A stretch of DNA of 64,000 nucleotides from Siphlonurus alternatus (lineage: Eukaryota; Arthropoda; Insecta; Ephemeroptera; Siphlonuridae): positions 39,137,194-39,201,193 of the forward strand of contig OX463778.1 of the NCBI GenBank assembly GCA_949825025.1, read 5' to 3'. Made by a program: the position numbers and the translations under genes. Numbering within the stretch: the stretch's first letter is position 1; each line of letters starts with the position of its first letter. This document shows positions 62,460-64,000 of this stretch, piece after piece. Below the pieces are notes generated by a model. It searched no databases. It worked only from the letters and a program-made list of their open reading frames with translations, and was not told the DNA's origin.

Positions 62460-64000
62460 GCATTATAATAATATATAGGTTTTATTGTAATGAAGAGTAC
62501 AAAAGTAGGTCTCCTTGCTATACCTATATACTATGTACCTGAGAACAGCAAGGTTACTGTTAAAAAGTGCATCATTTCTAGTGTTTGGTAACATTAATCT
62601 CCGGATAGAACAATCTTACTCCTGTCTAATCAGCTCTAAGGGACATTGAGATGAAAATTTAAAAAAAATTGGGCTGATATAAGATGAGTAAATCAGTCTA
62701 AACATGCAGACAAAAATATTTTAAAGTCACTACACTTCCTTAATCTGCAAAACAAAGCCACAAATAGGGCAGGAGCAAAGTTTGAGCAGGCTGAATTTTT
62801 AAATAAAAATAATAAATATAAGGAACCAGAAAGTTATTTATTATTATTCGTACATGAAGATTACTTAACATAAATAGAAATAATTTTCTTATGACATAAA
62901 AAAAAAGTGAAAAGCAAATGAAATTGACATGTTATGCCCATGAGCATTCATGGATCATTAAATACAGCGGACTAATCAGTAGTTGTCTAAATCTTGAATC
63001 AATCCAATAATAGCCTCATTCATAGAATGAGCAGTCAAGTTTCAATCTTTACGAGATGAAAATTAAGGCTAGTCACTTTGTACCTGATTTCTAATTAAAT
63101 TTTCAAAGTTAAAATTATATCTAATATAATATAGGCAAATAATTGTTAGTTGTTAAATTTTTAAATTTTAATTCCATTCAGTATTTAGTTTTGTTCATTA
63201 AAAATTAAATTTTCAGTGTAATTTAAAGACCACTTATGAGTTTTAAATGTTTTTGTCATTATTCATACATATTTTTTTCTCAATATTCTTATATTAATAC
63301 AAGATTTATAATTTGTATTATTTTATGCGACCTTTAGAAAATCTTATTAATCTTTAGAAAATCTGGCATACAATTTCTTTAACATTCGATCTGCTGAATT
63401 TATACATAATAAATAATTGTAAATTAAATTTGACAAGGTATAAAACTGTAACCTTATTATCATTATTTTAATACATATTTTAATGGATACTATAGAAGGT
63501 TTTAAATTTTTACTGAGCTGTGATATTTGAATAATTTGTCCAAATAAATCTAAATTTACAAGAATGTATTACTAAAAATAGCTTTATTTATACTAGTTTA
63601 AAAATAAAAAAAAAGGCTGGACTGTATTATTTTTATATCACTGAAAAATAAAAATGTGCACCAACTTTTAAAAAAAAAAGAGGGAAAGGGGGAGATATTA
63701 ATGTTTTTTTGTGTTTTTTTAAAGAACAGTTTTACAACAAATGGGTTACATCCTACTGACATAGCCTCTATGTCAAGTAAACTGATATAAACTGACATAC
63801 CTGTGTGCTTACATTAGGTAAAATAGAAGATACATCAAAATATAAAGACAAATGATGCTAGCACTATAAGTAACTTTACAGATTGATGAAATCTCTATTT
63901 TATGCACCTTTACAACAAAAAATCACAACCTGCAGTAGTGTACTTGATGAGAGGCTGTGTTTAGAGGCTTATACAAAATGAGACCCTTATCAATATTACA

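Larger units (their letters stand above)
60880..64000. other. Intergenic AT-rich DNA upstream of the harmonin gene
   Basis: Contains an (AT)n run of about 95 bp (61164-61258), TTTA/TTTG repeats (61345-61415), one MITE (61496-61660) and a decayed type-B MITE (62207-62459). No exon or RNA gene was recognised. The ORF at 60992-61327 is a microsatellite artefact. Confidence 0.6.

Overview
This window looks like animal nuclear DNA, most likely from an arthropod and possibly a crustacean. It is AT-rich, full of microsatellites and fold-back elements, and its genes are split into short exons with GT-AG (occasionally GC-AG) introns. The spliced ribosomal protein eS10 reads like an arthropod protein, and one retrotransposon fragment resembles Jockey-type LINEs of arthropods. 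The lineage call is an inference from protein resemblance only. I built the gene models by hand from splice sites, reading phase and remembered family motifs.

All supported genes are on the minus strand. (1) About 5.25-5.31 kb: one candidate first coding exon encoding a signal peptide; the rest of that gene was not found. (2) 6604-9371: a complete RpS10 (eS10) gene of 159 aa, with a probable 5'UTR exon near 9.6 kb. (3) 11620-16564: a complete Suv4-20/KMT5B-type histone H4K20 methyltransferase of 701 aa in six coding exons. (4) 27312-60684: a harmonin-type (USH1C) PDZ scaffold of 940 aa in sixteen coding exons over 33 kb. All sixteen join in phase, including a 25-nt microexon.

Between KMT5 (upstream end about 17.3 kb) and the 3' end of the harmonin gene (27.3 kb) lies a mobile-element district. 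It holds a 416-bp hAT-type MITE with an exact 8-bp target duplication, a 2-kb island with eleven GGGCCC sites and no convincing gene, two tandem-repeat clusters, a 260-bp MITE and several perfect palindromes. The harmonin introns hold more elements: a 3.2-kb fold-back element, a fold-back element wrapped around a LINE reverse-transcriptase fragment, a TTAA-flanked hairpin, a TTA-flanked (PIF/Harbinger-like) MITE and a small family of 'GATTCACGAAG' MITEs.

The most notable whole-window pattern is one MITE superfamily. Its copies share an inner core but carry three different outer ends, and four copies carry paired TGACGTCA (CRE) sites. The other strong candidates are a second, TATA-containing promoter inside the harmonin gene that would make a form lacking the N-terminal domain, and a coding-like 100-nt cassette that would introduce a stop if spliced in. 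I saw no bacterial, viral or CRISPR features.
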